From: JACCYI01 sp963828075
Lineage (GTDB): Bacteria > Actinomycetota > Thermoleophilia > Solirubrobacterales > Solirubrobacteraceae
Direction of reading: 5' to 3'
Assembly (NCBI GenBank): GCA_963828075.1
Contig: CAWHDH010000017.1
Location: forward strand, 558,001-622,000
DNA length: 64,000 nucleotides
The notes below the pieces were generated by a model. The model searched no databases. It saw only the letters and a list, made by a program, of their open reading frames with translations, and was not told the origin of the DNA. The translations under genes and the position numbers were made by a program. Positions 43,407 to 52,086 of the stretch are shown in pieces (the stretch's first letter is position 1; every line of letters begins with the position of its first letter).

Positions 43407-44248
43407 TTCGCGACCCGCCGCAGGTCGCGGACCAGCAGCAGGTGCTTGAGGTGCGAGGCGACCGCGGCGAGGTTCTCGAGCGCCTCGATCGCCTCCTTGC
43501 GCCGCTCGGGGTTGCGCGACTTCAGCGCCGGGGCGAGGATCTGCTGCAGCAGCTGGGACTCGCGGTCCGCGCTCGTCCGGAAGACGCGCAGGTTGCGCCC
43601 GGCGACGCCGTAGCGGGCGAGCTCGGCGACCGCCCGGACGATCTCGCGCTCGGTCTCGTCGTAGTAGCGCGTCCCGGCGCGCGCCTGGCCGGCGATGATC
43701 CCGTAGTCCTCGAGCTCGGCGACCAGCTTGCGCTCGGCGCCGGTCTCCTCGATGACGTCGTCGAGCGAGTACAGCGCGCCCGACTCGCGCAGCGAGAACG
43801 TCGCCCGGCGCATCGAGCCCGGGGCCCGGCCCGCCGCGGGCGCGGCCGCCGGCGCCGGCGACGCGATGTCGGACTCCGTGCGCCCCGCGGCGAGCTCCTG
43901 GCGGATCACGCGGAGCGGGAGGAACTCGTCGCGCTGCAGGCGCAGGATCGTCCGCAGCCTCGACACGTCGCCGGCCGAGTACAGGCGATAGCCGCCGGGT
44001 GTCCGGCGCGGCGCGAGCAGCTTCTGGTCCTCGAGGTAGCGGATCTTCGAGATCGAGATGTCGGGGAACTCGGGCGACAGCGACTTGACGACCGCGCCGA
44101 TGGTCAGCGACTTCGCGCCCGACGGCGCGCCCATGTGCGCGCCGGGGAGCTCCGTCTGGGACTCGGGCTCCATCGCCAGGGGCTCGGGCAATCCGTCGCC
44201 ATCGGCCCCATCGGAGAGCACCCCGCCCGGGTCGGACGCCGAGCTCAC
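43403..44248 (-). CDS. MerR-family regulator, FtsR-like
   Basis: The 281-residue protein has a MerR HTH (about 40-110: LTIGAVVKSLSPEFPDISISKIRYLEDQKLLAPRRTPGGYRLYSAGDVSRL). A second domain (about 145-281) has GALYSLDDVIEETGAERKLVAELEDYGII and a helical C-terminus. This two-part layout and the FHA gene immediately upstream match the Rv1827 (GarA)-Rv1828 (FtsR) order in mycobacteria, where FtsR affects cell-division gene expression. The first 40 residues are Pro/Glu-rich and poorly conserved-looking. The GTG at 44248 lies 2 bases after the FHA stop. Confidence 0.85.
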   Translation of the reverse strand: MSSASDPGGVLSDGADGDGLPEPLAMEPESQTELPGAHMGAPSGAKSLTIGAVVKSLSPEFPDISISKIRYLEDQKLLAPRRTPGGYRLYSAGDVSRLRTILRLQRDEFLPLRVIRQELAAGRTESDIASPAPAAAPAAGRAPGSMRRATFSLRESGALYSLDDVIEETGAERKLVAELEDYGIIAGQARAGTRYYDETEREIVRAVAELARYGVAGRNLRVFRTSADRESQLLQQILAPALKSRNPERRKEAIEALENLAAVASHLKHLLLVRDLRRVAK

Positions 44249-44250
44249 CG

Positions 44251-44721
44251 CTACCGCGCGAGGTAGGTGAGCTTGTACTTGCCGATCTGCAGCTCGTCGG
44301 CGTCCTCGAGCCGGTGCGAGTCGATCCGCTTCCGGTTGACGTAGGTGCCGTTGAGCGACCCCGAGTCGTCGAGGTACCACGCGTCGTGCCGGTGGACGAG
44401 CACGGCGTGGTCGCGCGACACGGTGACGTCGTCGAGGAAGACGTCGGCCTCCGGGGAGCGCCCGACGGTCATGCGCTCACCCGCGAGCGGGAAGGACTGC
44501 CCGACGCGCCCTCCGCCCGAGCGGATGACCAGCGCGCCGCCGTGGGCGGCCACCTCCTCGACGTCGACCGGGCGCAGCTCGCCGGTCGTGGCGTCGATGA
44601 CGTACGTGGCGGTCGTCGCGTCGGCGGCTCCCTCCGGCGAGCCCACGAAGGCCCCGCACTTCCCGCAGTAGTTCGCGCCCTCGGTGACGACGAAGCCGCA
44701 CTCGGGGCAGTGACGCGCCAC
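44251..44721 (-). CDS. FHA-domain protein with N-terminal zinc ribbon, GarA-like
   Basis: The 156-residue protein opens with a zinc ribbon (Cys5, Cys8, Cys19, Cys22). The FHA domain (about 62-156) has the phosphothreonine-binding residues Gly87-Arg88, Ser102, His105 and Asn124. Between the two is a Thr-rich DATTATYV segment (about 34-41), resembling the kinase-phosphorylated N-terminal Thr pair of GarA, which can bind the own FHA domain. GarA controls glutamate and TCA metabolism. The zinc ribbon is an addition not present in mycobacterial GarA. It is followed directly by the FtsR-like gene. Confidence 0.87.
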   Translation of the reverse strand: MARHCPECGFVVTEGANYCGKCGAFVGSPEGAADATTATYVIDATTGELRPVDVEEVAAHGGALVIRSGGGRVGQSFPLAGERMTVGRSPEADVFLDDVTVSRDHAVLVHRHDAWYLDDSGSLNGTYVNRKRIDSHRLEDADELQIGKYKLTYLAR

Positions 44722-44741
44722 GGACCGACCCGCGAGGCCGC

Positions 44742-45002
44742 CTAGACCTCGTCCGTCGCGCCCCCGGCGCGGCCGGCGAGGATGTCCGTGAGCCGCTGGA
44801 CGTCAGCGCCCGAGATCACGTCCTCGCCGCCTTCATGCTTCTTGCGGAGACGGTTGACGAGCTCGGCCCGCAGGATGTCGATCTTGCCGTGGAGGATGCG
44901 ACGCCGGTAGGACACCTCCTGCTCCTCGTCCGTGAGCTGCTGGATGAGGTCCTTGAGCTCCTGGTCCGAGAGGGAGCCCAGGTCGGGGAAGGTGTCCATC
45001 AT
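44742..45002 (-). CDS. RsiG-like small coiled protein with a c-di-GMP-binding-type motif
   Basis: The 86-residue helical protein reads DEEQEVSYRRRILHGKIDILRAEL in its centre (25-48). This fits the RsiG c-di-GMP motif E(X)3S(X)2R(X)3Q(X)3D as Glu27, Ser31, Arg34, His38 and Asp42, with the Gln replaced by His. RsiG is an anti-sigma factor for WhiG that needs c-di-GMP to bind. Streptomyces RsiG is larger and has two motif copies, whereas the Rubrobacter type is short with one copy and dimerises, as here. It sits in an operon directly before FHA and MerR genes. The WhiG-like partner is not in the window. Function is inferred. Confidence 0.65.
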   Translation of the reverse strand: MMDTFPDLGSLSDQELKDLIQQLTDEEQEVSYRRRILHGKIDILRAELVNRLRKKHEGGEDVISGADVQRLTDILAGRAGGATDEV

Positions 45003-45075
45003 GGGTGTGCGGTCCTCTCCTTAGAGACAGCGGTGCCGGGGGGCGTGCGCGAGCATAGCACCGGTGACCGGGCCA

Positions 45076-45786
45076 TCAACCTGAGCTTGAGGGTCGCTGC
45101 TCGCGAAGCTGGCGGCGGGTGTCGACGATGTACCGCCAGCTCGCCCCGAGCGCGAGCGGGAGCCCGCTGAACAGGAACGCGTGCGCGGTCCGGCGCGCGC
45201 CGCGCATCGCGAAGTACGGCGCCGCCATGACCGGCCAGACGCCGGCGCGACCGAGCCAGTTGACCTCGACGTCGAGGCCGCGGCGCAGGCCGAAGCGCAC
45301 GAGCCACATCATGCTCAGCTCGCGCACGAGCAGCAGCCCGAGCGCCGGGCGCGGGAGCAGCCGGAAGCGCCACGAGACGAGGACGCCAGAGAGGATCAGG
45401 AGCCGGTCGACGAGCGGGTCGAGCAGGCGCCCGAGGCGCGAGTACTGGCCGGTCACCCGCGCGGCCATGCCGTCGGCGTAGTCGCTCCAGGCGATGATCG
45501 CGAACAGCGCCGCTGGCCGCCGGCCGAGCCCGTCGCCGGACCAGGCCGAGCGCAGGAACGCAGGGATCAGCGCGAGCCGGACGAAGCCGATCGCGTTCGG
45601 GATCGTCCACGGGTGCCACGGCTGGTCGGAGAGCGTCTGGGGCGGCGGGGGGCCCGAGCGGTCGAGCCCCGACAGGCGCCGGAACGTCAGTCGCGTCCGC
45701 TCCGCACCGGCCTCGACGCGCTCCCGGGGGGTCTGGCCGGCGGCGAAGGCGCTGGGAAGCGGCTCGTCTACGGGAGAGTCCGCCAC
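45076..45786 (-). CDS. CDP-alcohol phosphatidyltransferase family protein
   Basis: The 236-residue membrane enzyme carries the full signature D102(X)2DG(X)2AR(X)8G(X)3D(X)3D127 (SDYADGMAAR through LLDPLVDR). About five to six hydrophobic helices follow the cytosolic N-terminal 55 residues, which are longer than usual. The family makes phospholipids such as phosphatidylglycerophosphate or phosphatidylinositol phosphate from CDP-diacylglycerol. PgsA-like is likely, but the alcohol cannot be fixed from sequence. The start overlaps the end of proS by 19 bases. Confidence 0.88.
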   Translation of the reverse strand: MADSPVDEPLPSAFAAGQTPRERVEAGAERTRLTFRRLSGLDRSGPPPPQTLSDQPWHPWTIPNAIGFVRLALIPAFLRSAWSGDGLGRRPAALFAIIAWSDYADGMAARVTGQYSRLGRLLDPLVDRLLILSGVLVSWRFRLLPRPALGLLLVRELSMMWLVRFGLRRGLDVEVNWLGRAGVWPVMAAPYFAMRGARRTAHAFLFSGLPLALGASWRYIVDTRRQLREQRPSSSG

Positions 45787-47453
45787 AGCTCCGCCGCCGC
45801 CTCCGCGGCGCCCTCGAGCGGGAGCGACCGGCTCTCGCGACCGCGGCGCACCTGCGCCTCGAGCTCGCCGCCGTCGAGCGTTCGCCGGCCCACCGTCAAC
45901 CGCAGCGGGCAGCCCAGCAGCTCGGCATCGGCGAACTTGCCGCCGGGGCCGAGGTCGCGGTCGTCATAGAGGACGTCGAGCCCGGCCTCGCGCAGTTCGC
46001 CGTACAGCCGGTCGGCGAGCGCGCGCTCCTCGGTCCCGGCCTTGCCGAGCCCGACGAGCTCGGCGTCGAACGGCGACAGCGACCGCGGCCATGAGATGCC
46101 CTTCTCGTCGGCGAACTGCTCGACGGCAGCGGCGGCGATGCGCGCCGGCCCGATCCCGTACGAGCCCATCCAGATGGGCTGCGGCTTGCCCTGAACGTCG
46201 AGGTAGGTCGCGCCGAAGGCCTCGGAGTAGCGGGTGCCGAGCTTGAAGATGTTGCCGATCTCGATCGCCGGCTCGATGCGGATCGGGTTCCCGCCGACGG
46301 TGTCCCCCGGCTCGACGTTGCGGACGTCCGCGCGCTCGAAGGGGAAGTCCCGCCCCGGGCGCACCCCGCGCAGGTGGGCGTCCGCGCGGTTGGCGCCGCA
46401 GATGAAGCCGCCCGCGTCGGGGACGCCGTCGTCGAGCAGGATCGGGGCCTGGGCGCCGACCGGGCCGATGTAGCCCGCCGGCCCGAGCGCCTCGGCGAAC
46501 TCCTCCTCGCGCGCGGAGCGGAACGGCGCCTTCAGCGCGTTGCCGAGCTTCACCTCGTTGACCCGGTGGTCGCCGCGCACCACCACGACGACGAGCCCGC
46601 GCTCCTCGACCATCACCGGGTAGGCCTTCAGCAGCGCGCCCGCCGGGACGCCGAAGGCGGCGGCGACCTGCTGCACGGTGGTCTGGCCGGGCGTCTCGAC
46701 CGGCTCGGGCGCGTCGAGGTCGGGCGGCAGCTCGACGGGCTGCGCGTCCGCACTCGCGACCTGGACGTTGGCCGCGTAGCCGGGAGCGAGCGCGACGTCG
46801 TCCTCACCCGCGGGGCACGGCGCCATGTACTCGTGGGCGCCGACGCCGCCCATCATCCCCACGTCGGACTCGACGGAATACCACTCCAGCCCGCAGCGAT
46901 CGAAGATCCGGTCGTACGCGCGGGCGTGCTTCTCGTAGCCCACCTCCAGGCCCTCGAGATCGCGATCGAAGGTGTAGGAGTCCTTCATGATGAACTCGCG
47001 CGTGCGCAGGACGCCGGCGCGCGGGCGCGGCTCGTCGCGCTCCTTGGTCTGGAAGTGGTAGAGGATCAGCGGCAGGTCGCGGTAGGAGCGCACGAGGCCG
47101 GCGACGTGCGTGGTGACCGTCTCCTCGTGGGTCATGGCCAGCACCATGTCGGCGCCCTTGCGGTCCTTGAGCTTGAAGACCTCGTCGATGTCGTAGCGGC
47201 CCGAGCGCTTCCACAGCTCCGCCGGGGTGAGCACCGGCATCAGCACTTCGTGGCCGCCGATCGCGTTGATCTCCTCGCGGACGATCTGCACCGCCTTCTC
47301 GTGCACGCGCCAGCCCGCGGGCAGATAGGTCCAGAGCCCGGCGCCGACCTGGCGGACGAGCCCGGCGCGCACCATCAGCTTGTGCGAGAGCGCCTCGGCG
47401 TCGGCGGGCGCCTCCTTCTCGGTCGGCAGCAGGTAGGCGGACAGGCGCGTCAT
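45768..47453 (-). CDS. proS: Prolyl-tRNA synthetase
   Basis: The 561-residue class II synthetase charges tRNA-Pro. Motif 1 lies in the N-terminal VRQVGAGLWTYLPAGWRVHEKAVQIVREE region. Motif 2 follows the LILYHFQTKERDEPRPRAGVLRTREFIMKDSYTF block, and motif 3 is YGIGPARIAAAAVEQ. The middle (about 230-380) is the YbaK-like editing insertion typical of the bacterial form, and the C-terminus is the anticodon-binding domain. It is the first gene of the long operon down to the AGPS-like gene and is divergent from sodA. Confidence 0.95.
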   Translation of the reverse strand: MTRLSAYLLPTEKEAPADAEALSHKLMVRAGLVRQVGAGLWTYLPAGWRVHEKAVQIVREEINAIGGHEVLMPVLTPAELWKRSGRYDIDEVFKLKDRKGADMVLAMTHEETVTTHVAGLVRSYRDLPLILYHFQTKERDEPRPRAGVLRTREFIMKDSYTFDRDLEGLEVGYEKHARAYDRIFDRCGLEWYSVESDVGMMGGVGAHEYMAPCPAGEDDVALAPGYAANVQVASADAQPVELPPDLDAPEPVETPGQTTVQQVAAAFGVPAGALLKAYPVMVEERGLVVVVVRGDHRVNEVKLGNALKAPFRSAREEEFAEALGPAGYIGPVGAQAPILLDDGVPDAGGFICGANRADAHLRGVRPGRDFPFERADVRNVEPGDTVGGNPIRIEPAIEIGNIFKLGTRYSEAFGATYLDVQGKPQPIWMGSYGIGPARIAAAAVEQFADEKGISWPRSLSPFDAELVGLGKAGTEERALADRLYGELREAGLDVLYDDRDLGPGGKFADAELLGCPLRLTVGRRTLDGGELEAQVRRGRESRSLPLEGAAEAAAELWRTLP

Positions 47454-47513
47454 CTAAGAGGGCGCAAGCCTAGTGATAGAACCCACGCGACAACCTTCCC
47501 AGGAGTGATGCCA

Positions 47514-48119
47514 ATGCCCTACTCGGTCCCCGATCTTCCGTACGACTACAACGCGCTGGAGCCCCACGTCGACGAGGCCACGATGAAGGTGCACCACGAC
47601 AAGCACCACCAGGCCTACGTCGACAAGGCGAACGCCGCGCTCGAGGGCACGGAGTGGGCCGACAAGCCGATCGAGGAGGTCCTGCGCAACCTCGACTCGC
47701 TGCCCGCCGACAAGCAGAAGGCCGTCCGCAACAACGGCGGTGGCCACTACAACCACTCGCTCTTCTGGGAGTGGATGTCACCCGACGGCGGGGGCGAGCC
47801 GACCGGCGCGCTGGCCGAGGCGATCAACTCGGCGTTCGGCTCCTTCGACGATTTCAAGGCGAAGGTCAAGGAGACCGGCGTCGGTCAGTTCGGCTCGGGC
47901 TGGGCCTGGCTCGTGCACGACGGCTCGGGGCTCGCGATCACCAGCACGGCGAACCAGGACAATCCGATCAGCTCGGGCCAGACGCCGCTGCTCGGTGTCG
48001 ACGTCTGGGAGCACGCCTACTACCTCAAGTACCAGAACAAGCGCCCGGACTACATCGAGGCGTGGTTCAACACCGTTAACTGGGCGAAGGTCGCCGAGCG
48101 CTTCGACGCCGTGTCCTAG
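47514..48119 (+). CDS. sodA: Manganese superoxide dismutase
   Basis: The 201-residue enzyme dismutes superoxide. Metal ligands are His27, His81, Asp163 and His167 (DVWEHAYY). GGHYNHSLFW and a C-terminal Gln148 in the NQDNP context point to the Mn rather than the Fe form, as does the Gly triplet at 75-77. AGGAG lies 8 bases before the ATG at 47514, so this start is chosen over the ATG at 47508. A 10-bp stem-loop after the stop serves as terminator. Confidence 0.94.
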   Translation: MPYSVPDLPYDYNALEPHVDEATMKVHHDKHHQAYVDKANAALEGTEWADKPIEEVLRNLDSLPADKQKAVRNNGGGHYNHSLFWEWMSPDGGGEPTGALAEAINSAFGSFDDFKAKVKETGVGQFGSGWAWLVHDGSGLAITSTANQDNPISSGQTPLLGVDVWEHAYYLKYQNKRPDYIEAWFNTVNWAKVAERFDAVS

Positions 48120-48168
48120 TACCGCGACGGCGAGCGCGACTTCCGCACTACCCTCGGGTTCGAACGTC

Positions 48169-48191
48169 GGGGGCGGCAGGATGCCGCCCCC
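48169..48191 (+). terminator. Terminator-like hairpin after sodA
   Basis: GGGGGCGGCA (48169-48178) and TGCCGCCCCC (48182-48191) form a perfect 10-bp stem over a 3-base loop, 50 bases past the sodA stop and 40 bases before the next start. No U-run is present. Confidence 0.65.
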
Positions 48192-48230
48192 CTCGAGCCC
48201 GTCCCGCCCTGCTGCTTGAGAAGGTCCCGA

Positions 48231-49808
48231 ATGCCCCTCCCCCGCCTGCTGCTGGTCCTCCTGCTCGCCCTCGTTGCCGCCGGCGCCACCGCCGGGCCGG
48301 CGCAGGCCGGGCCCGGGCAGATCTCGATCATGCTCGACGACGACCAGCTGCTCTATCGCGGCGACGCCGCGCGGGACTTCGCGCTGGGGCGGATGAAGGA
48401 GCTCGGGGTCGACTACGTCCGCGTCAGCGTCCTGTGGTCGGTGGCGGCGGAGAACGCCCGCCGCGGGAGGGCGCGGCGCCGTCAGTTCCGCAGCGAGGAC
48501 CCGAGCACCTATCCCCACGGCAACTGGGATCGCTACGACCGCCTCGTCCTCGCCGCGCGGGACGTCGGCATCGGTGTCTATCTCAACGTGACCGGGCCCG
48601 GCCCGTCGTGGGCGCACGCCAAGGCACCCAAGCGCGAGCGCGAGAACCGCGCGACCTGGAAGCCGGACGCGCGGGAGTTCGGCAAGTTCGTCGCGGCGGT
48701 CGCCACGCGCTACTCCGGGATCTACCCGGACGAGAACGACACCGGTGCGCCGCTGCCGCGCGTCGGCTTCTGGTCGATCTACAACGAGCCCAACCAGGGT
48801 GGCTGGCTGACGCCCCAGTACGAGCGCCGCGGCGGCAAGGTCATCCCGTGGACGCCGGTCATGTACCGCGACCTCTGGTACTACGGGCGCCGCGCGCTGG
48901 ACGACACGGGTCACGGCGAGGACCGCGGCGACGTCGTGCTGATCGGGGAGACCGCGCCCCTCGGATCCGGCGGCACCAGCTCGGAGTCGCCGATCCGCCC
49001 GAAGAAGTTCATCCGCGAGCTCTTCTGCCTGAAGGCCAACGGCCGTCGCTACACGGGCCGCGCGGCCAAGGCGCGCCGGTGCTCGACGCTGGAGAAGATC
49101 GACCGGTTCCGCGCCTCCGCGTGGGCGCACCATCCCTACACGAAGAACGTGCCGCCGGGCCGGCGCGACCGCGCGCGCGACTCGATCTCGATGGCCAACA
49201 TCTCCGAGCTCGGCGCGCTGCTCGACCAGATGGCGGCGCGGACGAAGCGGATCAATCCCGGGATGGCCACGATCATGACCGAGTTCGGCTTCGAGACCGA
49301 TCCGCCCGACCGGTTCAGCGGCGTCTCGCTCTCCCAGCAGGCCGCGTTCATCAACGAGGGCGACCACCTCGCCTACCGGGACCCGCGGATCTTCGGCCAG
49401 ACGCAGTTCCTGTTCAAGGACGTGCCACCGGTCAAGGGCGTGTCCTCGAAGTCCAAGCGCCGCTGGTTCACCTACCAGTCCGGCCTCTACTTCGCGAACG
49501 GCCAGCCCAAGCCGGCCGCCGACGCCTACAAGCTGCCGATCACCGTGACGCCGGCGGGCGACACCGTGAGCGTGTGGGGGCAGCTGCGGTTCCTGCGCAA
49601 CGCGACACCCACACAGGTCGAGATCCAGTTCCGGCCCCAGGCCGGCGGCGAGTTCGTCACCGCCGGCGCGCCGGTGGCGGTCACCAACCCGCTCGGCTTC
49701 TTCGAGGCGCGGCCTCCGGCCCCGGGGCCGGGGGCCTGGAGGGCGCTGTGGCGGGATCCGGCGACGGGCGCGGCGACGGTCAGCCGCGAGGTCGTCGTCC
49801 GCCAGTGA
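48231..49808 (+). CDS. Secreted clan GH-A glycoside hydrolase-like protein, paralogue A
   Basis: The 525-residue protein has a signal peptide (about 1-26, ending AQA). The TIM-barrel catalytic domain (about 30-430) has YVRVSVLWS, the acid/base Glu186 in YNEPNQGGW and the nucleophile Glu351 in MTEFGFET, the spacing of GH5/GH39-like clan A retaining enzymes. A C-terminal beta domain (435-525) follows. The coupled downstream gene encodes a second such protein, sharing NEPNQ, TGPGP, WTxxS and TEFxxxT blocks. The glycan is not known. Codons GC-rich like the neighbours. Confidence 0.83.
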   Translation: MPLPRLLLVLLLALVAAGATAGPAQAGPGQISIMLDDDQLLYRGDAARDFALGRMKELGVDYVRVSVLWSVAAENARRGRARRRQFRSEDPSTYPHGNWDRYDRLVLAARDVGIGVYLNVTGPGPSWAHAKAPKRERENRATWKPDAREFGKFVAAVATRYSGIYPDENDTGAPLPRVGFWSIYNEPNQGGWLTPQYERRGGKVIPWTPVMYRDLWYYGRRALDDTGHGEDRGDVVLIGETAPLGSGGTSSESPIRPKKFIRELFCLKANGRRYTGRAAKARRCSTLEKIDRFRASAWAHHPYTKNVPPGRRDRARDSISMANISELGALLDQMAARTKRINPGMATIMTEFGFETDPPDRFSGVSLSQQAAFINEGDHLAYRDPRIFGQTQFLFKDVPPVKGVSSKSKRRWFTYQSGLYFANGQPKPAADAYKLPITVTPAGDTVSVWGQLRFLRNATPTQVEIQFRPQAGGEFVTAGAPVAVTNPLGFFEARPPAPGPGAWRALWRDPATGAATVSREVVVRQ

Positions 49809-51310
49809 GGCGGCGCATAGCCACCATCGCGCTGGTCCTCGCCACCCTGGCGCCCGCGTCGGCGGGCGCCGCCGACGGTGTCGAGGTCGGCATCGAGGAT
49901 GAGCGCCTGATGCTGTCCGAGCCCCATCGGGCGCCCGCGTCGGCGGCCGAGTGGGCCGCCCTGGGCGTCGACGTCGTCCGCATCCATGCGCGCTGGTTCG
50001 AGATCGCGCCGGCGCAGGAGGCCGTCAAGCGCCCGACGTTCTTCGACGCCGGCAACCACCACGACCGGCGCTACGACTGGGCGGCGCTCGACGCAGCGGT
50101 CGCCGCGGTCCGCGGCAACGACATGCGCGTGATGCTCACGGTCACCGGGCCGGGGCCGGTCTGGACGAGCACCTCGCCGCGTCGCGGCAATCCCCGCTAC
50201 AAGCCGAACCCGAAGGAGTTCGGCCGCTTCGCCCGCGCGGTCGCGTCGCGCTACCGCTCCGATGTCGACCGGTACCTGATCTGGAACGAGCCCAACCAGA
50301 CGGGCTGGCTGCAGCCGCAGTCCGACTGCCGCGGGCGCGGCTCGCGGCGCCGGTGCACCCCCGTCGCCCCGCACGTCTACCGCGAGCTGGTCCGCGCGGC
50401 CGGCGCCGCGATCAAGAAGGCCGATCGCGGCGCCCAGGTGGTCGCCGGTGAGCTCGCCCCGATCGGGCGGGCCGGGAACGCCAACAGCACTCCCCTCGCC
50501 CCCCTTCCGTTCCTGCGCGCCTTCGGCTGCGTCGACGAGCGCTACCGCACCCTGCGCAGCGGGCTGTGCCGCCGCTTCCGGCCGGTCGCCACCGACGCGC
50601 TCGGCTATCACCCCCACGGCGTCCTCAACGCGCCGGACCGCTCGAACCCCGACCCCAACGCGGCCCAGATCGCGGACCTGCCGCGCCTCGAGCGGGTGAT
50701 CGACCGCCTCACCGCCCGCCGGCGCATCCGGTCCCCCGGCGGCCGCCCGCTCGACCTCTACCTGACCGAGTTCAGCTACCAGACCAGACCGCCGGACCGC
50801 GCGGTCGGGATCACGCTCCGGCGCCAGGCCGTCTACCAGCAGCAGGCGGCGTACATCGCCTGGCGCAACCCACGCGTCCGCAACCTCACGCAGTACCAGT
50901 GGGACGACGAGCTGGTCCGCAACAAGGGCAAGGGGAGCCGCCGGTTCGCCGGCTGGCAGGGCGGCCTGCGCTTCCTCGACGGGCGCCCGAAGCCGGCGCT
51001 GGCCGCCTTCACGTCGCCGTTCGTCATCGACGTGGCGCCCCGCGGGTCGTCGATGCGGCTGTGGGGTCAGGTCCGGCCGGGCGCGGCGCACGTCGTCACG
51101 CTCCTGCGCGGCGAGCCCGGCGGCGGGCCCCTCGTGGTGGCCGGCACCGTGCCGACCGGCCCAGACGGGGTCTGGACCCTCACGTTGCCGCTCAGCGGCG
51201 CCGGGCGCTGGGCGGGCCTGTGGGCCGATGCGGCGGGTGGGCTGCACCGCACGGGCGTCGTGCTCGTCAGCCCGGCCGCCGCCGGGCGGATCGTCGCCGA
51301 GTCTCCATGA
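49805..51310 (+). CDS. Secreted clan GH-A glycoside hydrolase-like protein, paralogue B
   Basis: The 501-residue protein begins at GTG overlapping the stop of paralogue A (GTGA). The signal peptide ends near ASAGAA (about 18-23). The barrel has VDVVRIHARW, TVTGPGPVWTS, acid/base Glu162 in IWNEPNQTGW and nucleophile Glu322 in YLTEFSYQT. Four Cys (about 174, 184, 242, 255) could form two disulfides. The C-terminal domain has RGSSMRLWGQVRPGAAHV, parallel to the A-protein tail. Both are likely exported together and may act on one glycan. The next gene overlaps by 4 bases. Confidence 0.83.
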   Translation: MRRRIATIALVLATLAPASAGAADGVEVGIEDERLMLSEPHRAPASAAEWAALGVDVVRIHARWFEIAPAQEAVKRPTFFDAGNHHDRRYDWAALDAAVAAVRGNDMRVMLTVTGPGPVWTSTSPRRGNPRYKPNPKEFGRFARAVASRYRSDVDRYLIWNEPNQTGWLQPQSDCRGRGSRRRCTPVAPHVYRELVRAAGAAIKKADRGAQVVAGELAPIGRAGNANSTPLAPLPFLRAFGCVDERYRTLRSGLCRRFRPVATDALGYHPHGVLNAPDRSNPDPNAAQIADLPRLERVIDRLTARRRIRSPGGRPLDLYLTEFSYQTRPPDRAVGITLRRQAVYQQQAAYIAWRNPRVRNLTQYQWDDELVRNKGKGSRRFAGWQGGLRFLDGRPKPALAAFTSPFVIDVAPRGSSMRLWGQVRPGAAHVVTLLRGEPGGGPLVVAGTVPTGPDGVWTLTLPLSGAGRWAGLWADAAGGLHRTGVVLVSPAAAGRIVAESP

Positions 51311-52086
51311 CCGGCCCGGACGAAGGCGCAAACGCCCAGCTGGCGGACTTCTACGCCGAGGGCTACAGCCAGGAGGATCCGGCCACGGCCGAGTTCCTCG
51401 GCCGCTGGCGCGCGCTCGGGGCCCGCGGCAAGGCCGGCCACGCGGCGATCCTGTGCGAGCGCGCCGGTCTGCGGCCGGACACCGTGGTCGAGATCGGCTG
51501 CGGCGACGGGGCCCTGCTCGCCGAGCTGGGTCAGCGGGCGCTGGGTCGCGAGCTCGACGGCTTCGAGCTCTCCGAGCCGGCCGCCGCGATCGCCCGCGGC
51601 CGCGATATCCCCCGCACACGCCGGATCGAGGCGTTCGACGGCGTCCGCGTGCCGGCCGGCGACGCGAGCTACGACCTGGCGGTGGTCTCGCACGTCCTCG
51701 AGCACGTCCCCGAGCCGCCGGCGCTCCTGGCCGAGGCCGCCCGCGTGGCCGAATGGGTCCTCGTCGAGGTCCCGCTCGAGGCGAACCGGTCGGCCCGCCG
51801 GCCGGCCAAGCGCGAGGAGGCGGCACGGATCGGGCACATCCAGGCGTTCGACCGCGCGGCGATCGGAGCGCTGCTGGCGGGCGCCGGCCTGACCGTGGTC
51901 GAGGAGCTCAGCGATCCGCTCCCGCGCGAGCATCACGCGTACTTTGCGGACTCGGCCAAGGCACGGGTGGCGGCGGCGGTCAAGTGGGCGGTCCGGCGGG
52001 CGGCCTGGCAGGTCTCGCCTCGCGGCGCCGAGCGGCTGTTCACGGTCCACTATGCCGCGCTGGCCCGCCGCAACGGCGATCCCTGA
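51307..52086 (+). CDS. Class I SAM-dependent methyltransferase
   Basis: The 259-residue enzyme has motif I VVEIGCGDGALLAEL (about 60-74), motif II around ELDGFELS, and the Methyltransf_11 post-motif VVSHVLEHVPEP. The C-terminal helices are rich in Arg and Ala. Such enzymes often methylate glycans or lipids. Its ATG lies in the stop of the GH paralogue B (ATGA), so it is produced with the two hydrolases; a role in modifying the same saccharide is an inference. No membrane segment or signal. Confidence 0.87.
   Translation: MTGPDEGANAQLADFYAEGYSQEDPATAEFLGRWRALGARGKAGHAAILCERAGLRPDTVVEIGCGDGALLAELGQRALGRELDGFELSEPAAAIARGRDIPRTRRIEAFDGVRVPAGDASYDLAVVSHVLEHVPEPPALLAEAARVAEWVLVEVPLEANRSARRPAKREEAARIGHIQAFDRAAIGALLAGAGLTVVEELSDPLPREHHAYFADSAKARVAAAVKWAVRRAAWQVSPRGAERLFTVHYAALARRNGDP

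Noticed and set aside
45181..48119. Plus-strand frames across proS and the phosphatidyltransferase gene
   Set aside because: They are shadows of minus-strand genes; only the part from 47514 (sodA) is real.
48434..51310. Long plus-strand frame joining both hydrolase genes
   Set aside because: Its first part is an out-of-frame Arg/Pro-rich shadow of paralogue A; only the portion from 49805 is a true gene.
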